From: Chelonoidis abingdonii
Lineage: Eukaryota > Chordata > Testudines > Testudinidae
DNA length: 64,000 nucleotides
NCBI RefSeq assembly: GCF_003597395.2
Contig: NC_133778.1
Coordinates: 27,467,748 to 27,531,747, forward strand
Reading direction: 5' to 3'
Shown: in pieces, positions 61,797-64,000 of the stretch
How positions within the stretch are numbered: position 1 is the first letter of the stretch
How the letters are laid out: every line of letters begins with the position of its first letter
Position numbers and translations under genes: made by a program
The notes under the pieces: generated by a model
The model's input: the letters and a program-made list of their open reading frames with translations, nothing else
The model's database searches: none
What the model was told of the DNA's origin: nothing

Positions 61797-62347
61797 TACA
61801 CCTCTACCCCGATAGAACACGACCCGATATAACAAAATTCGGATATAACGTGGTAAAGCAGTGGGGAGCACCGGGCCCTTTAAAGCACCACCCGAGCCCT
61901 GCTGCTTTACCACATTATATCTGAATTCGTGTGGTGCCCTGGGCCCTTTAAATCAGCGCCTGAGCCCCACTGCCAGAGCGCCGGTGGTGATTTTAAGGGC
62001 TCAGGGCTCTGGCGGCTGCAGGGAGCCCCAGGCCCTTTAAATCCCCACCCAAGCACCGCTGCCAAAGCTCCGGCAGTGATTTCAAGGGAACAAGGCTTCC
62101 CACAGCGGCTGGAGCACCGGGCCCTTTAAACCCCTGCTGGGGCTTTGGTAGCCAGGCTCAGGCGGTGATTTAAAGGCCAGAGGCTCCAGCTGCTGCGGGG
62201 AGCCCCGGGCCCTTTAAATCACTGCCAGGGAAGCTGGTCCAGTCTGGCACGCTGTACCAGACCAAATCCGATATAACATGGTCTAACCTATAAGGCAGTG
62301 AGATTTTTTGGCTCCTGAGGACCGTGTTATATCGGGGTAGAGGTGTA
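61797..62347. mobile_element. Tc1/mariner-like MITE with internal 88-bp tandem units
   Basis: The ends TACACCTCTACCCCGATA and TATCGGGGTAGAGGTGTA are exact inverted repeats. Sub-terminal CGATATAACA motifs are repeated inside both ends. The interior has GGGCCCTTTAAA boxes at 61873, 61941, 62031, 62119 and 62207, the last four 88-90 bp apart. Terminal TA fits a TA duplication. Confidence 0.85.
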
Positions 62348-62854
62348 TCATTCTTATGGTGGAAAGACTTGATATAGAGTTGCTGCACTGTAACTTTTCT
62401 CCTGAACCACAATGCTGCGCTCTCATGGGTTTATGATGTGAGCTAAATTAAACCTAAGTTTGGGCCAAATCCTGCCTTTCATTGCACAGTTGCACTAGAA
62501 GGAGAAAAAGGCTTAGGAAGCCTCTTCATCCTCCAGTCCCCTTCAGCAGCGGGAAGGAATCTAACTCGATGCTCTAGGGAAGGAGAATGGCTAATGCACC
62601 AGCTGTGTAATCTTAGTCCCAAGGGAGCATGGTCTCTCAAGGGAACATGGTCAAAGCCTTTCTTCCCTGCCAAACTGGTTAGTGCAGATTGTTCATCTGC
62701 AGTATGTGCTAGGTCTCACATTTTTCCTTTGCAGCTGCCCATCTTAGGCCCTATCCTAGCAGGATGACTCTGGTAATGAGCAGCCAACATCCCACCTTTC
62801 GCCTCAAGCATGACTCCTATGAGTGGGGCAAGAGTACTGGTTAAATATCTAGCC

Positions 62855-63157
62855 CAGGGATAGGCAACCTATGGCACGCGTGCCAAAGGCGGCACGCTAG
62901 CTGATTTTCAGTGGCACTTACATTGCCCGGGTCCTGGCCACCGGTCTGGGGGGCTCTGCATTTTAATTGAATTTTAAATGAAGCTTCTTAAAAAACCTTA
63001 TTTACTTTACATACAACAATAGTTTAGTTATATATTATAGACTTATAGAAAGAGACCTTCTAAAAACGTTAATATGTATTACTGGCACGCGAAACCTTAA
63101 ATTAGAGTGAATAAATTAAGACTTGGCACAGCACTTCTGAAAGGTTGCCGACCCCTG
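62855..63157. mobile_element. hAT (Charlie/MER-like) non-autonomous element
   Basis: The ends CAGGGATAGGCAACCTATGG and AAAGGTTGCCGACCCCTG are inverted repeats. The flanks ATCTAGCC (62847-62854) and GTCTAGCC (63158-63165) give an 8-bp duplication with one mismatch. It contains the TGGCACGCGTGCC palindrome just inside the left end. Confidence 0.9.
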
Positions 63158-63165
63158 GTCTAGCC

Positions 63166-64000
63166 ATTTGCTAATATGTTTGTTTTTAAGGATGTCCCAT
63201 CTTTGTATGCCTAACTATTTCATTTTAGACTTTGCTTTTTTGCATGTGAATGGTTTTTGATCAGATAGTATCTGTGATTGTGATGAATCCAATAATACTA
63301 GTGATCAGATTGAACCTTCTAGGTGCTGCTGTACTACAAATGATAAATAATAATAACTTTGCTTTACATGCACAGCAACAGTCATTTGACAGTTTGTCAC
63401 TGATATGTGACAATACCAGTCCCTCCCACCAACAATTACAGAGTGAGTGAGTGTGAGAGAGACTACATTTCTTATTTCAACGTGGTTACACAAGTCACTT
63501 CCCCAGTAAGAAAAAATATGTGACAGATATTTCCTAAAATTGTTTTGTTTCACTGCAACAAAGGAAAGTGACAAAAACACCATATGCTGTGAAATAGGAG
63601 ATTCCAATTGGCATTTAACAATATTTCTAACAAACACCGTACTGAGAAGCAGCTGCAGAGGATGGAAACAATAGCCATTGAAGTGTGAGCTGCAGTTTCC
63701 TGTTAAAGATTATAACAGGATGAGAATGGAACATATAGAGAAACACTCAGAACATGATAGAGTGTTGTCTTTTAATGCCTGCTTCATTGCCACATTGCCT
63801 CCCTTGAAATATCACTCCTTTATACCATATATTTATTTTAATGCTCAGTGTTAAAATGTTACCTTTGATGCACAAGAGCAGAATTGTTTTTTTAAAATCT
63901 GTTCATGTACATTTAGTGCTCATGAACAATACCAGATTAACAACCCAGCAGTCTGAATTCCCCTATTTATCCACAAGCCAGATGCTGGTCAAGATGCAGG
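63166..64000. other. STAT4 intron sequence to window end, no exon recognised
   Basis: Nothing recognised. The intron is open at the right edge. Confidence 0.45.

Noticed and set aside
47549..64000. Search for the next STAT4 exon
   Set aside because: No open stretch encodes the expected continuation of the N-domain after Gln91, so the intron is taken to run past the window.

Overview
The window is vertebrate nuclear DNA, most likely from a turtle. It has two split coding exons with GT/AG splice sites, one CpG island, and a dense bed of retrotransposon and MITE copies. These include CR1-type LINE fragments, a SINE with a tRNA head and CR1-like tail, an old MIR, and many hAT-, Harbinger- and Tc1/mariner-like short elements. 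The turtle assignment comes from recalled resemblance of these repeats to testudine families, not from a search.

The only host gene I can support is STAT4 on the + strand. The first coding exon is 46370-46497 (first acceptor at 46367-46368) and the second is 47404-47548. Together they encode the first 91 residues, the start of the STAT N-terminal interaction domain. A CpG island at about 39730-40545 is the best candidate for the promoter and untranslated exon 1. Nothing after 47548 looks like the next exon, so at least 16.4 kb of the third intron fills the right side.

Left part (1-15800): a degraded ZMYM1-like hAT transposon (1-5112, running off the left edge) carries two younger insertions, a 221-bp hAT MITE and a Harbinger-like element. 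Then come a tRNA/CR1 SINE, a hAT MITE, a 5'-truncated LINE with a 13-bp target duplication, a Harbinger-like MITE and CR1 pieces.

Middle (15800-39700): one antisense CR1 copy is split by a 2.5-kb endogenous-retrovirus-like composite whose two ends are inverted copies of each other. It contains a 25-N assembly gap. Further MITEs, a MIR, LTR-like candidates and a GC-rich tandem array follow. Long stretches here show no recognisable gene.

Right part (39700-64000): the STAT4 5' region and its introns, with at least ten short DNA transposons, several nested and many with matching 8-10-bp duplications, plus a second decayed hAT transposase (57314-59870, - strand) from a different subfamily. I see no novel multi-gene system. 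The interest lies in the nested mobile-element structures and their relation to STAT4.
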